From Armatimonadetes bacterium Uphvl-Ar1 (GTDB taxonomy: Bacteria; Armatimonadota; Fimbriimonadia; Fimbriimonadales; Fimbriimonadaceae), in NCBI GenBank assembly GCA_002162075.1, contig CP021423.1, positions 2,294,001-2,358,000 of the forward strand: 64,000 nt of DNA. Direction: 5' to 3'. A program made the position numbers and the translations under genes. The notes under the pieces are model-generated. The model searched no databases. It saw nothing but the letters and a program-made list of their open reading frames with translations, and was not told the DNA's origin. Shown here in pieces: positions 27,669 through 36,204 of the stretch (positions within the stretch are counted from its first letter, which is position 1; each line of letters starts with the position of its first letter).

Positions 27669-28730
27669 ATGTCCAAGCCCATCATCGCCATTGATGCCTC
27701 CCTCATCGGCACCCAAAACACCGGCGACACAAGCTACTGGCGAGGACTTCTTTACGGACTCTCCCTAATAGAAACCAACGCCGAATTTCACCTCTTTGCC
27801 CCCGATCAAGCTCCCCTCAATTACGACCTCCATCCCAAATTCACCTGGCACCACATCCCGGCAAAAAATCGTCGGCTGTGGAACCTCAAAGCGTTCCCCC
27901 AAGCCGCCGCTGAAATCAAGGCAAATGTCCTCCACACGCAATACAACGTCAGTCCGTTCGCCCAAACCCCCGCCATCACAACAATCCACGACGTCAGCTT
28001 CTTCGTCAACCCCGATTGGTACAAGCTTAAAGATCGTATTCTCCTCACCACCCAAATCCCCAAAACAATCGCCCGAGCGAAAAAAGTCCTGACCGTTTCC
28101 GAAACTTCTCACCAAGAAATAATTTATCATATTCCTCAGGCTGAACCAAAAACGATCGTCACCTACAACGCCCTCGGCCCAAACTTTCAACCTCAACCAA
28201 AAGAACAAGCCCGATCCCAGCTCAACATCGGACAACCGTTTGTGTTTTGCATCACTTCGGCATGGGCTAGGAAGAACACGTCCCTCGCCGCGCAAGCCTT
28301 CCAATTTTCGCAGCTCGCCAACACCCACCGCCTTGTCACCTGTGGTCCGGGCGACCCTATCCTTCCCAATTCAACCCATCTCGGCTACGTGGATGACCTC
28401 ACAATGAGGAATCTCTATGCCGCCGCCGATTGCTTCCTCCTCCCTTCACTCCATGAAGGATTCGGCATTCCCCTTTTAGAGGCCTTCGCCTCCCAAACCC
28501 CGGTCATCACCGGAACAGGCGGAGCAATTCCTGAGGTTGCCGCCGGCTGCGCCACAATCTGCCCCGACTACAATCCCCAAACATGGGCAGAAGCCCTCAA
28601 TTCTCTCAACGACGATTCCGGTAAATTACAAAGCATGATTGAGCGCGGATTAAGAAGGGTCAACGACTTCTCCTGGAAAAAGACCGCCGAGCTCACAATG
28701 GAAGCCTACGATGAGGTCTTTCGTGGATAA
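27669..28730 (+). CDS. Glycosyltransferase family 4 (GT-B)
   Basis: This 353-residue protein starts MSKPIIAIDASLIGTQNTGD and has the two Rossmann halves of GT-B enzymes: an acceptor half with QYNVSPFAQTPAITTIHDVSFF and a donor half with ITSAWARKNTSLAAQAF, LGYVDDLTMRNLYAAADCFLLPS and the E-x7-E motif in HEGFGIPLLEAFASQTPVI. It probably adds a sugar to a surface polysaccharide or lipid; the donor is unknown. The ATG at 27669 is preferred over the longer frame from 27597. It overlaps the Trm112-like gene by 20 bases and heads a tight run of genes to 31271. Confidence 0.88.
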   Translation: MSKPIIAIDASLIGTQNTGDTSYWRGLLYGLSLIETNAEFHLFAPDQAPLNYDLHPKFTWHHIPAKNRRLWNLKAFPQAAAEIKANVLHTQYNVSPFAQTPAITTIHDVSFFVNPDWYKLKDRILLTTQIPKTIARAKKVLTVSETSHQEIIYHIPQAEPKTIVTYNALGPNFQPQPKEQARSQLNIGQPFVFCITSAWARKNTSLAAQAFQFSQLANTHRLVTCGPGDPILPNSTHLGYVDDLTMRNLYAAADCFLLPSLHEGFGIPLLEAFASQTPVITGTGGAIPEVAAGCATICPDYNPQTWAEALNSLNDDSGKLQSMIERGLRRVNDFSWKKTAELTMEAYDEVFRG

Positions 28731-28917
28731 CGATTTTCTCAGCCAAATCGTGGCTTGTCCCGCTTGCGAAACTCGGCCAAAACTGACCAAATCAAAAAGC
28801 CACTTCACCTGCTCCAATTGTCTCCGCGAATACCCCATCATCGACGGAATTCCTCACCTCGTCATTAAGGAAGGCTTAACCCCAAGCCCAACAAAGACCG
28901 ACAAAACATCATCATGA
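28711..28917 (+). CDS. Trm112-like zinc-ribbon protein
   Basis: A 68-residue protein with [10 protein letters not shown] and [18 protein letters not shown]: two CxxC pairs and the YPIIDGIP segment that define the Trm112/UPF0434 (YcaR) family. These small proteins are structural partners of methyltransferases or act in envelope biogenesis loci. It overlaps the end of the glycosyltransferase gene by 20 bases and its TGA overlaps the aroQ ATG as ATGA, so it is translationally coupled on both sides. Confidence 0.8.
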   Translation: MRSFVDNDFLSQIVACPACETRPKLTKSKSHFTCSNCLREYPIIDGIPHLVIKEGLTPSPTKTDKTSS

Positions 28918-29354
28918 AAATCCTCGTCCTCCACGGCCCCAATCTCAACCTCACTGGCTTCCGAGAACCCGAACTGTACGGCAAAAAACCTCTCGCCGAA
29001 ATTGACGACGAAATCCAAGCTTCAGCCAAAGAACTCGGTGTAGAAGTCCGAATTCTTCAATCCAACCATGAAGGCGTCCTCATCGACACCATTCAGGAAA
29101 ACCGAAAGTGGGCCGACGCAATCGTCATCAACCCCGGCGCATTCACCCACTACAGTATCGCTCTCCGTGATGCCCTTGCCTCTGTTCGCTCGCCAGTCGT
29201 CGAAGTTCATCTCAGCAACGTCCATGCTCGCGAGGAATTCCGCCGAGAATCCGTCATTGCTCCCGTCACCGTCGGTCAAATCACTGGACTCGGCTCCATC
29301 GGCTATAGCCTCGCTCTCCGTGCCCTCGTCAATCTCGAAAATCCGTCCGCATAA
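28914..29354 (+). CDS. aroQ: 3-Dehydroquinate dehydratase, type II
   Basis: Shikimate pathway enzyme that dehydrates 3-dehydroquinate. At 146 residues it has the usual length and all landmarks: [17 protein letters not shown] (catalytic Tyr region), [30 protein letters not shown] and [19 protein letters not shown], then [11 protein letters not shown]. It is co-transcribed with the upstream glycosyltransferase and Trm112-like genes and is followed after 21 bases by a Xaa-Pro peptidase, an aroQ-pepQ neighbourhood known in Firmicutes and other phyla. Confidence 0.95.
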   Translation: MKILVLHGPNLNLTGFREPELYGKKPLAEIDDEIQASAKELGVEVRILQSNHEGVLIDTIQENRKWADAIVINPGAFTHYSIALRDALASVRSPVVEVHLSNVHAREEFRRESVIAPVTVGQITGLGSIGYSLALRALVNLENPSA

Positions 29355-29375
29355 ATCACTCATCCAGAAATTTCA

Positions 29376-30440
29376 ATGAGCAGTCTCAATCGCCTTCGCC
29401 AAGCTATGGAGCAAGCCTCCATCCCCGCCCTCCTCGTGACCGATAACGTGAATCTCCGGTGGCTCACCGGATTCACCGGCTCCAGCGGGATTGCCCTCGT
29501 CACCCAAAACCATGCCGGCTTTGTGACCGATGCTCGTTACGATCTTTGGTCCCGGTCAGAAGTCACCGACCACGAAATCACAATTTACCAACGCCCGCGC
29601 ACACTGGACGATCTCATCGCAGAAGTGGCAACTAAATTCCAAGCCCAAGAAATTGCGTTTGAAGGCTCAACCTCCTATTCCGCTTGGAAAGCCCGGACAG
29701 AAAAGCTCAGTGACTTCACATGGATCGAATCCCCCGACCTCATCCGCGATCTTCGCAAAGTCAAAACCGCAGACGAAGTCAACCGCATCCGAGCCGCCTG
29801 CAAACTCGCCGATGCCTGCATGGAAAACGTCGTCCGCATGATCCAACCCGGAATCACAGAATACGACATCAGCCTCGATATCGAGTTCTTCTACCGCCGA
29901 AACGGTGCCGAAATCGCCTTTGATCCCATCGTCGCAAGCGGACCCAATTCCGCGCGGCCCCATGCAACTCCATCCGAACGCAAACTCGAAATCGGCGACT
30001 TCGTAACCATCGACTGCGGCGGAAAACTCGACGGCTACTGCAGCGACATCACCCGAACGTTCGTCGTCGGTAAAGCCTCCGATCGCCACCAAGAGATTTA
30101 TAACCAAGTTCTCAAATCCGAAATCGCCTGTTGCGCCGCCCTCAAGCCAGGGGCCAACGGCAAGGAAATCGATGCCCTTGCTCGGGAAATCCTGGATGAA
30201 ATTGACCTCAATCAATACTTCACCCACGGACTCGGACATGGACTCGGGCTCGATGTGCACGATCCCGGGGGACTCAGTTCAACGGTCGATCAATCCATCG
30301 AGCCAGGAATGGTCTTCACCGTCGAACCGGGTGTCTACATCGAAGGATTTGGCGGTCTCCGCATCGAAGATGACGTCCTCGTCACCGACGGCGACCCCGA
30401 AATCCTCACCCTCTTCCCCAAAGAATTGATGATTCTCTAA
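29376..30440 (+). CDS. Xaa-Pro aminopeptidase/dipeptidase (M24 family)
   Basis: Cytosolic metallopeptidase of 354 residues. The N-terminal creatinase-like domain (VNLRWLTGFTGSSGIALV) precedes the pita-bread catalytic domain with the five metal ligands: Asp in FVTIDCGG, Asp in YCSDITRTF, His in FTHGLGHGLGLDVHD, Glu in FTVEPGVYI and Glu in GGLRIEDDVLV. It cleaves the bond before proline in short peptides. It follows aroQ closely and ends directly against the next start (TAAATG). Confidence 0.93.
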   Translation: MSSLNRLRQAMEQASIPALLVTDNVNLRWLTGFTGSSGIALVTQNHAGFVTDARYDLWSRSEVTDHEITIYQRPRTLDDLIAEVATKFQAQEIAFEGSTSYSAWKARTEKLSDFTWIESPDLIRDLRKVKTADEVNRIRAACKLADACMENVVRMIQPGITEYDISLDIEFFYRRNGAEIAFDPIVASGPNSARPHATPSERKLEIGDFVTIDCGGKLDGYCSDITRTFVVGKASDRHQEIYNQVLKSEIACCAALKPGANGKEIDALAREILDEIDLNQYFTHGLGHGLGLDVHDPGGLSSTVDQSIEPGMVFTVEPGVYIEGFGGLRIEDDVLVTDGDPEILTLFPKELMIL

Positions 30441-31271
30441 ATGGCCACGCCCCTCGCCGTCCTCGACCGAATCCAGCTCCGCGCCAAGGCAAAGAGCCTG
30501 AGCATCGAAATTCAGTCCGGCGAGCTGATCGCCATCATGGGCCCGGCGGGCGGGGGCAAGTCCCACCTCTTGGAAGTCATCGCCGGGGCCGCCAAACCCG
30601 CTGACGGCAAATTCACTTCAGAAGTCACAATCCACTTCTGCGGCGACCCTATCTTTCCTCGCCGGGCAACTCCCTTGTCCCTCGCGCGGTCCGCTCAATC
30701 CACAAAAGATAACCAGCGCACCATCATTGTCCTCAATGCCCTCGGCCTGACCGATGTACGCGAGCAACCCGTCGTCCGGCTGAGCCAGTCCCAGATGATC
30801 GCCTGTACCCTCATCGAAGGGCTCATCCCCGAATCCGGCATCACCCTCATTGATGGCCTCCTCGATCTCCTCGACCCGTGGATCCTTGACCGCACACTTC
30901 GGGTGATATTGGACGACCTCGAACTCGGTAAGTCCTACCTGTTCGCCACACATCAGCCCCCTCTCGCCGAGCAGGCCGACCAACTCATCCTCGTCAAAGA
31001 GCAGTCCATGGTCTTTGCCGGCTCCATTTCCGAACTCATCGCCCGCACCAAACCCGCCGAATTCATCATCGAATGCGACGACAACTCAACCGTCGCTGCA
31101 CTCGTCGAACCGTTCGCGATCAGCATCAAGAAATCCCCCGGTCGGATTGTATTCACTACTCACCGTGGCCAATCCCTCGCCGCCAAACTCCTCACCCACG
31201 GATACGGCCCCATCCGCACCATCACGGTCAAACAACCGACCCTCGCCGACGCCCTCAAAACGCTTATTTGA
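30441..31271 (+). CDS. Degenerate ABC-type ATPase
   Basis: A 276-residue protein with an ABC fold outline: Walker A GPAGGGKSH at about residues 34-42, a signature position reading RLSQSQMIACTL in place of LSGGQ, a Walker B region GITLIDGLLDLLDP in which the catalytic Glu after the Asp is Gly, and a switch His in FATHQPP. The C-terminal about 75 residues (EFIIECDDNSTVAALVE...) resemble the regulatory tail of ABC-2 type ATPases. Loss of both the signature and catalytic Glu suggests weak or no ATP hydrolysis. It abuts the peptidase gene; no permease is near. Confidence 0.7.
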   Translation: MATPLAVLDRIQLRAKAKSLSIEIQSGELIAIMGPAGGGKSHLLEVIAGAAKPADGKFTSEVTIHFCGDPIFPRRATPLSLARSAQSTKDNQRTIIVLNALGLTDVREQPVVRLSQSQMIACTLIEGLIPESGITLIDGLLDLLDPWILDRTLRVILDDLELGKSYLFATHQPPLAEQADQLILVKEQSMVFAGSISELIARTKPAEFIIECDDNSTVAALVEPFAISIKKSPGRIVFTTHRGQSLAAKLLTHGYGPIRTITVKQPTLADALKTLI

Positions 31272-31310
31272 GCAGCGTTGAGTCGTCATTCCGGTGTATG
31301 CCTTCTCGAT

Positions 31311-31352
31311 TCCCCCTCTCCGTTTTAATGGAGAGGAGGTCAGGGGGTGAGG
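31311..31352 (+). repeat. Palindromic repeat, variant type
   Basis: TCCCCCTCTCC, TTTTAAT loop, GGAGAGGAGGTCAGGGGGTG and AGGT. It resembles the variant repeats inside argS (11816-11912) and lies between two convergent genes. Confidence 0.75.
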
Positions 31353-31365
31353 TGATCATTCCTCC

Positions 31366-33201
31366 TCATCGTACAACCCGCGCGTCACCCTGACGCAAAG
31401 TCACCCCCACCGCATCAAACCACTCCAACAACGGAATCGCAAACTTCCGACTCGTCTCAAAAAACTCCTTAAACTCCGCCGCCGAAAACCGCTTTCCCGC
31501 ATACTCCGCCAGGAGCCGTTCCCGCAACTGCCGCAAGATCGCCTCTGAATAGTAAATCCCCTCCTCCACCCGGACCAATTCACCCGCATCAACCCCCACC
31601 CGCAATATCTCTTCCACCGCTTGCTTCGGCACATTCAATCCATCCGCAATCACATGCGCCGCCGCCGGGCTCACTCCACCCGAATCCAAAACCACCTTCA
31701 CCCGATCCAGCAAACTCCGTTGCCGCGCTGAAAGCTCCGGACGATGCTCGGCCGAGGCAATGTTCGTCCCATCCCCCCGCATCACCCCGTCGTGAATCCA
31801 GTACGAAACAAGCCGATCCAGGGCTTTCCCCCGCCACGGAACATCGGCAAGTTTTGCCACCTGTTCCCGAGGCAAAAGCGACTTCGCTGGGTTCTGCCGA
31901 TGCAACTCGTTTAGGGCCACCACGAACCGATCTGTCGCCGACCGAAAGTTCTCACCCGTAAACCAAAGCCCTGCAAATCCCAAAATCTCACCCGCATTCT
32001 TCGACCGCTCAATCTCATCTCCGATCGTCTGCACACTCTCCCCCAACAACCGCGCAATCTCACCCGACATTATCCCAAGCGGAGCCGAATGAACCACCTG
32101 CACCAAATCACTTCCGCTTCTTGCTGCCGCTTCTCCCGCAAAGGCATTTTTCCTCCGCTTTCTTGCCTCCGGAATCAAAACTTTCCCTCCTCCCAATACT
32201 CGCACGGGCGAATAGCTCCGCACAATCATTGGCTGATCCTTTGCCACCACAGTCACCCGTTCACAACGAAACTGCTCAAGTGTCGGATCGTGATCGTTGT
32301 GGAAGACCTTCCCAATCACTTCGTCCGCCCCAATACTAATCCGAATACGCGAGCCATGCTTGGGCTTCTCCACCCAGTCAATGCGCCCATCAAAAAGCTC
32401 CGTCGCAAAACAACCCCCCGCCTCTGACACGACATACCCCCTCTCCATTTCGTCCAGATCAACCCCCGCCAAATTGAGCGCGACTCTCATCCCCGCCACA
32501 ACTTCCCCCGCCGACTGACCGTGAGAGTGCATTCCCTTCGCCCTTGTTTTCTCGCCAGACGGCAACACAACACATGGCTCCCCAACTTTCAATTGACCCC
32601 GCGCCAGAGTTCCCGTCACAACTGTTCCGTGCCCTGGCCTCGAAAACACTCGATCCACCGGCAGATACCACTTCCCGGCCTTTTCAACCCCTTTCTCACC
32701 CAAGAGCCTGCCTAACTCACCCTTCAATTCTTCCAATCCCGCACCCGTTATAGCGGATACCGGCACAATCCGCGCCCCCTCAAACCGCGATCCCTCCAGC
32801 AATTCTCGCACTTGCATAGAGGCTAATTCCACCGTATCTTCGTCCGCCAAATCGGATCGAGTCAAGGCCACCACCAGCTTATCAACTGGCAACAGCTTAA
32901 CAACAGCAAAATGTTCAACTGTCTGCGGCATTACCCCCTGGTCAGCCGCCACACACAGCAGAACTACATCCATCCCCAATGCCCCGACGAGCATATTCCC
33001 AATGAACCGCTCATGCCCCGGCACATCCACAATCGAAATCTTCCCAATCCCCGGTAACTCGATCGCCGCAAACCCAATATCAATCGTTAAACCGCGTTTC
33101 TTTTCTTCCGGGAGCCGATCCGTATCAACCCCCGTCAAAGCTTTGATCAAGGTCGTCTTGCCATGATCAACGTGCCCCGCCGTACCGATTAACTGCGCCA
33201 T
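31366..33201 (-). CDS. selB: Selenocysteine-specific elongation factor SelB
   Basis: GTPase that carries Sec-tRNA to UGA codons with a SECIS hairpin. The 611 residues start [24 protein letters not shown], with [35 protein letters not shown], then EF-Tu-like domains with [16 protein letters not shown], and a C-terminal part of winged helices (about 400-611, e.g. [26 protein letters not shown], the usual SelB ending). This implies that the organism uses selenocysteine, although no other sel gene or obvious selenoprotein is visible here. AGG lies five to six bases upstream of the ATG. It follows the asparaginase-like gene by six bases. Confidence 0.94.
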   Translation of the reverse strand: MAQLIGTAGHVDHGKTTLIKALTGVDTDRLPEEKKRGLTIDIGFAAIELPGIGKISIVDVPGHERFIGNMLVGALGMDVVLLCVAADQGVMPQTVEHFAVVKLLPVDKLVVALTRSDLADEDTVELASMQVRELLEGSRFEGARIVPVSAITGAGLEELKGELGRLLGEKGVEKAGKWYLPVDRVFSRPGHGTVVTGTLARGQLKVGEPCVVLPSGEKTRAKGMHSHGQSAGEVVAGMRVALNLAGVDLDEMERGYVVSEAGGCFATELFDGRIDWVEKPKHGSRIRISIGADEVIGKVFHNDHDPTLEQFRCERVTVVAKDQPMIVRSYSPVRVLGGGKVLIPEARKRRKNAFAGEAAARSGSDLVQVVHSAPLGIMSGEIARLLGESVQTIGDEIERSKNAGEILGFAGLWFTGENFRSATDRFVVALNELHRQNPAKSLLPREQVAKLADVPWRGKALDRLVSYWIHDGVMRGDGTNIASAEHRPELSARQRSLLDRVKVVLDSGGVSPAAAHVIADGLNVPKQAVEEILRVGVDAGELVRVEEGIYYSEAILRQLRERLLAEYAGKRFSAAEFKEFFETSRKFAIPLLEWFDAVGVTLRQGDARVVR

Positions 33202-33207
33202 TCAAAC

Positions 33208-34089
33208 CTACACAATCCCGTGGTACTCCCGGTAAGTGATGTTCTCACCTTCCGCAATATACATTTCATACTGACCGTGAGTAATTGCCGCACCATAATT
33301 CCCCATCCGATCAAGGGCCAAGACAACACACTGATATTCCCTCGACTTCGGCACACGTTTGATAAGGAACTCGACGACATCCTGGCACGCCTCTTCCGCC
33401 GCAGCCCCTTTTCGCATGAGCTCGACAACTTTTGAACTCGCCGATACTCGCCAAAGTGCCTCGCCCAGCCCCGTTGCCCCGGCGCATCCTGCTTCGTCAT
33501 CCGCATAGATTCCCGCTCCAACAATCGGAGAATCTCCAACTCGACCTGGCCTCTTAAATGGCATCCCACTCGTCGAACTCGCCGCTACGAATTTCCCATT
33601 CTCCCGCGCCAACATCGTCACCGTATCACAAGGTGGCTGATCCTCCACCGAGTGAACGTATGCCATTGCCGATTGTTTGTTATCCAAGAAATCCTGATAA
33701 CGTCTGCGCGCTTCGTCGGTCATCAAATCCTGAGGAACCATCCCTTGCTCAATCCCAAACCGCCGGGCCTGGTCGCCCGCAAGCATCACGTGATCAGTAC
33801 GCTCCATAACCATCCGAGCCAAGCTCACCATTGGCAACAAATCTTGAACCGCACACACCGCCCCTGCAGAAAGACCCTCACCAACCATCACACTCGCATC
33901 AAGTTCCAAAACCCCTTCGGAATTTGGCAAACTCCCTTTGCCAATGGCAATGAAGTCTGGATCAGCCTCTGCAACCGTCAACCCGGCCTCCAAGCAATCC
34001 AATAGCCCACCCCCCGCCAAACTGTTCGCAACCGCCGCCTCTATCGCCGCTTTGCCCGGTCTTTTCCACGTTGAAAGGATCGTTCTCAC
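33208..34089 (-). CDS. N4-glycosylasparaginase / isoaspartyl peptidase family (Ntn hydrolase)
   Basis: This 293-residue protein has the features of the asparaginase-2 family: an N-terminal alpha chain (AAIEAAVANSLAGGGLLDCLEAG, LPNSEGVLELDASVMVG), then the predicted autocleavage site before Thr in PPCDTVTMLARENGKFVAASSTSGMPFKRPGRVGDSPIVGAG. The segment matches the glycosylasparaginase pattern (DT...G..AA.TSTSG...K..GRVGDSPI.GAG), so the precursor should split into two chains. It may cleave glycosylated or isomerised asparagine. GTG start with AGGA nine bases upstream. It forms an operon with selB. Confidence 0.88.
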   Translation of the reverse strand: MRTILSTWKRPGKAAIEAAVANSLAGGGLLDCLEAGLTVAEADPDFIAIGKGSLPNSEGVLELDASVMVGEGLSAGAVCAVQDLLPMVSLARMVMERTDHVMLAGDQARRFGIEQGMVPQDLMTDEARRRYQDFLDNKQSAMAYVHSVEDQPPCDTVTMLARENGKFVAASSTSGMPFKRPGRVGDSPIVGAGIYADDEAGCAGATGLGEALWRVSASSKVVELMRKGAAAEEACQDVVEFLIKRVPKSREYQCVVLALDRMGNYGAAITHGQYEMYIAEGENITYREYHGIV

Positions 34090-34194
34090 AAGCTCAATCC
34101 TACCTATTCAGATTCATCCTGGTCAGTCCTTGCGTTTTCACAATTTGAACCAATAATTTGACCAGCGATTCCTCATCATCGCGAGTGCAAATCC

Positions 34195-35583
34195 ATGTCA
34201 AATCCCAACTCAATTGAATCCAGCAATTCAATTGAGCTATCGGTTCAAAGAATTGCCGATGCGCAGGAACTCCGGAAAAGCCGGGTTAAGTCTTCAATCA
34301 CCTCAAGTATTGTCTCAAAGGTATTCGGAGCACTCACCCCCTTACTCGTCATTCCGCTAGCTCAAACTCATCTCGTCGATAGTTATCCCGCATATATCGC
34401 CCTCATGAGCTTGGTGACCCTGATCAACACCTTCAACTTAGGTTTCGGCCCTGCCGTTACCTTCAAAGTCGCGAAGTTTGCGATCGAGCCAAACCACTCA
34501 GAAGAAAGACGACTCTATGCTTCATCATATTTTGCCTGCCTTGCCAGCAGTTCAATCCTCGCGTTAGCATTGCTCCTCATTGCCCCCTTTGCCCCGATGG
34601 AGGCAATTTTTGGCGCGAACCTCTCAAGGCACGAAGATAGCCTCCGCATCGGACTATTCATCCTTGCCGGACTAACCCTTCTTTCCACATTCCAGAACGC
34701 AGCCATTAACATGTACAAGGGCTACATGGAAGTCCATAAGATCAGACTCGCCATGGCGACAAGCTATCTTTTGGCCGCTATCCTCGCCCCAATTGTGATC
34801 CTCTCAACGAAATCTGTAGTCTGGACATTTGCCGTGATGACGGCAACGCCTGCATTGGCTCAAACCACCCTCTTGATCAAACTGCTTTATCAAGATCGCC
34901 AATACCTCAGGCATTCCTTAGCCGAATGTGATCGAGCTGAAGCAGTCCAAATCTTTCGTGACAACATGGCCCAGACTGGGTCATCCATAGGCGCCCTTTT
35001 CGCTCGGCAAATCCCCATCATTGCCGCCGGATTTCTTGCGAGTTCCCAAGTGGTCGTTGGTCAAGCTGGAACGTTCCTCATCTGGATGAGCGTGATTGTG
35101 AGCATTTCACAAATGATCATTGAATCCACTTCGATCACAGTCAGCAACGCATATCAAGAACACGACTGGAACTACATCGACCGAACCACCGCAAAACTCC
35201 GAAAACTCCTCCTCATTGCCGCCCCCACTGGACTCGTTATCGCAGGAACTCTCGGGCCACTCGTACTTAATCTTGTCAGCCGAGGCGATTATCGAGTTGG
35301 CCCAATCGAATGCCTATTCCTCGGCGGCGCTATCATCGCGGCCACATTTATGACTTGGTGGCAATACTACGCAATTGCACTCGGTATGTTCAAAGCGGCA
35401 TCCATCGGCGGACTCATCCAGGCCATCGTCGTCCTTCTGATTCTTGTCCCAATCTCACAGTTCAATGGGTTCATCCTAGAAGGAACCGCCATCATCGTCG
35501 CCGATACGGCTTGCGGGCTATACCTTCTCAAAGCTTTCCGTGACAAACGTGCCGCCTGCCTTTCTGCCGGAAAGCCCGTCTAG
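34195..35583 (+). CDS. Polysaccharide flippase-like membrane protein (MOP superfamily)
   Basis: A 462-residue protein with about 12 hydrophobic segments and a hydrophilic N-terminus of about 35 residues, the architecture of Wzx/MurJ-type oligosaccharide flippases: KVFGALTPLLVIPLAQTHLVDSYPAYIALMSLVTL near the start, then repeated helix pairs to the C-terminus. It probably moves lipid-linked sugars across the inner membrane. It is not in a polysaccharide cluster. Its TAG stop shares the palindrome CTAG with the stop of the convergent gene. Confidence 0.8.
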   Translation: MSNPNSIESSNSIELSVQRIADAQELRKSRVKSSITSSIVSKVFGALTPLLVIPLAQTHLVDSYPAYIALMSLVTLINTFNLGFGPAVTFKVAKFAIEPNHSEERRLYASSYFACLASSSILALALLLIAPFAPMEAIFGANLSRHEDSLRIGLFILAGLTLLSTFQNAAINMYKGYMEVHKIRLAMATSYLLAAILAPIVILSTKSVVWTFAVMTATPALAQTTLLIKLLYQDRQYLRHSLAECDRAEAVQIFRDNMAQTGSSIGALFARQIPIIAAGFLASSQVVVGQAGTFLIWMSVIVSISQMIIESTSITVSNAYQEHDWNYIDRTTAKLRKLLLIAAPTGLVIAGTLGPLVLNLVSRGDYRVGPIECLFLGGAIIAATFMTWWQYYAIALGMFKAASIGGLIQAIVVLLILVPISQFNGFILEGTAIIVADTACGLYLLKAFRDKRAACLSAGKPV

Positions 35584-35999
35584 TCTTTACCAATCGCCGC
35601 CCTCGCCTTAAACAAAGGTTCATTCCCAACCGGCGTCAAACTTGTCGCCAAATCATCCATCAAATCCCGCGCTTCTGCCTCAAATACAAAAGTCCCCGTA
35701 ACATCTCCTTGCCAGATGTTCTCCACAACCCACTTGGGTACCGGCATATAGACAATTCTTTCTTCCGGCTCAATTGACACACTCAATATAACTGCCGACC
35801 CATTCCGATCTTGAAACAGAAACTCGTAAACAATTCGGTCGGGGGAAAAAGTCGTCGTCCCCATCTGCACTTCCCCTTTCTCCCGGCCAGATCGCAGCAC
35901 TTCCGCATCAAATTTGCCAAAGGGCGGCCCGTCACCTCGTCGCAGAGCCTCGTAAATCTCCCGTTTTTGTTGCGCCGCGACTACCGCCAATTTCTTCAT
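35580..35999 (-). CDS. Conserved-looking protein of unknown function
   Basis: A 139-residue acidic soluble protein from ATG at 35999 (MKKLAVVAAQQKREIYEALRR); a TTG at 36023 is a less likely start. It has no signal peptide or membrane helix, and a middle section of alternating hydrophobic strands (RIVYEFLFQDRNGSAVILSVSI, EERIVYMPVPKWVVENIWQGDV) with a C-terminal helix. No family is recognised. It lies between the flippase (convergent, four-base stop overlap) and the flagellin leader (divergent). Confidence 0.6.
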   Translation of the reverse strand: MKKLAVVAAQQKREIYEALRRGDGPPFGKFDAEVLRSGREKGEVQMGTTTFSPDRIVYEFLFQDRNGSAVILSVSIEPEERIVYMPVPKWVVENIWQGDVTGTFVFEAEARDLMDDLATSLTPVGNEPLFKARAAIGKD

Positions 36000-36115
36000 C
36001 ACATCCCAGTCTACGCAACTCAAATCCCCTTTAACACCCCCGCAAAATAACTAGCTAGTAAATCCGCCAGTCTTTTTTCACCCCAGTAATTCTGCCAGCG
36101 TGGCTCCCTCCCAGA

Positions 36116-36188
36116 CCTGGCAAATATCTCCCCAGGCGAGCGGTCAGGATGACCAACCGGAAACGGGACGCCAATCCACTCTTGGATT
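36116..36188 (+). promoter_or_regulatory. Structured 5' leader of the flagellin gene
   Basis: Four hairpins follow one another: CCTGG/CCAGG (36116-36136), GGTCA-GGA-TGACC (36142-36154), CCG-GAAA-CGG with a GNRA tetraloop (36157-36166) and AATCCA/TGGATT (36173-36188). They end 16 bases before the ATG. The GGA-loop hairpin is of the kind bound by CsrA, and the tetraloop plus GGGACGC segment recalls part of a c-di-GMP-I aptamer, but the 3' half of that aptamer is missing. A regulatory leader is likely; its type is open. Confidence 0.45.
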
Positions 36189-36204
36189 CACGGAAGAAAA
36201 CAAC

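Noticed and set aside
36116-36188. Complete c-di-GMP-I (GEMM) riboswitch before flagellin
   Set aside because: The GAAA tetraloop and GGGACGC segment fit, but the second helix and the conserved 3' strand of the aptamer are missing, so only a structured leader is reported.
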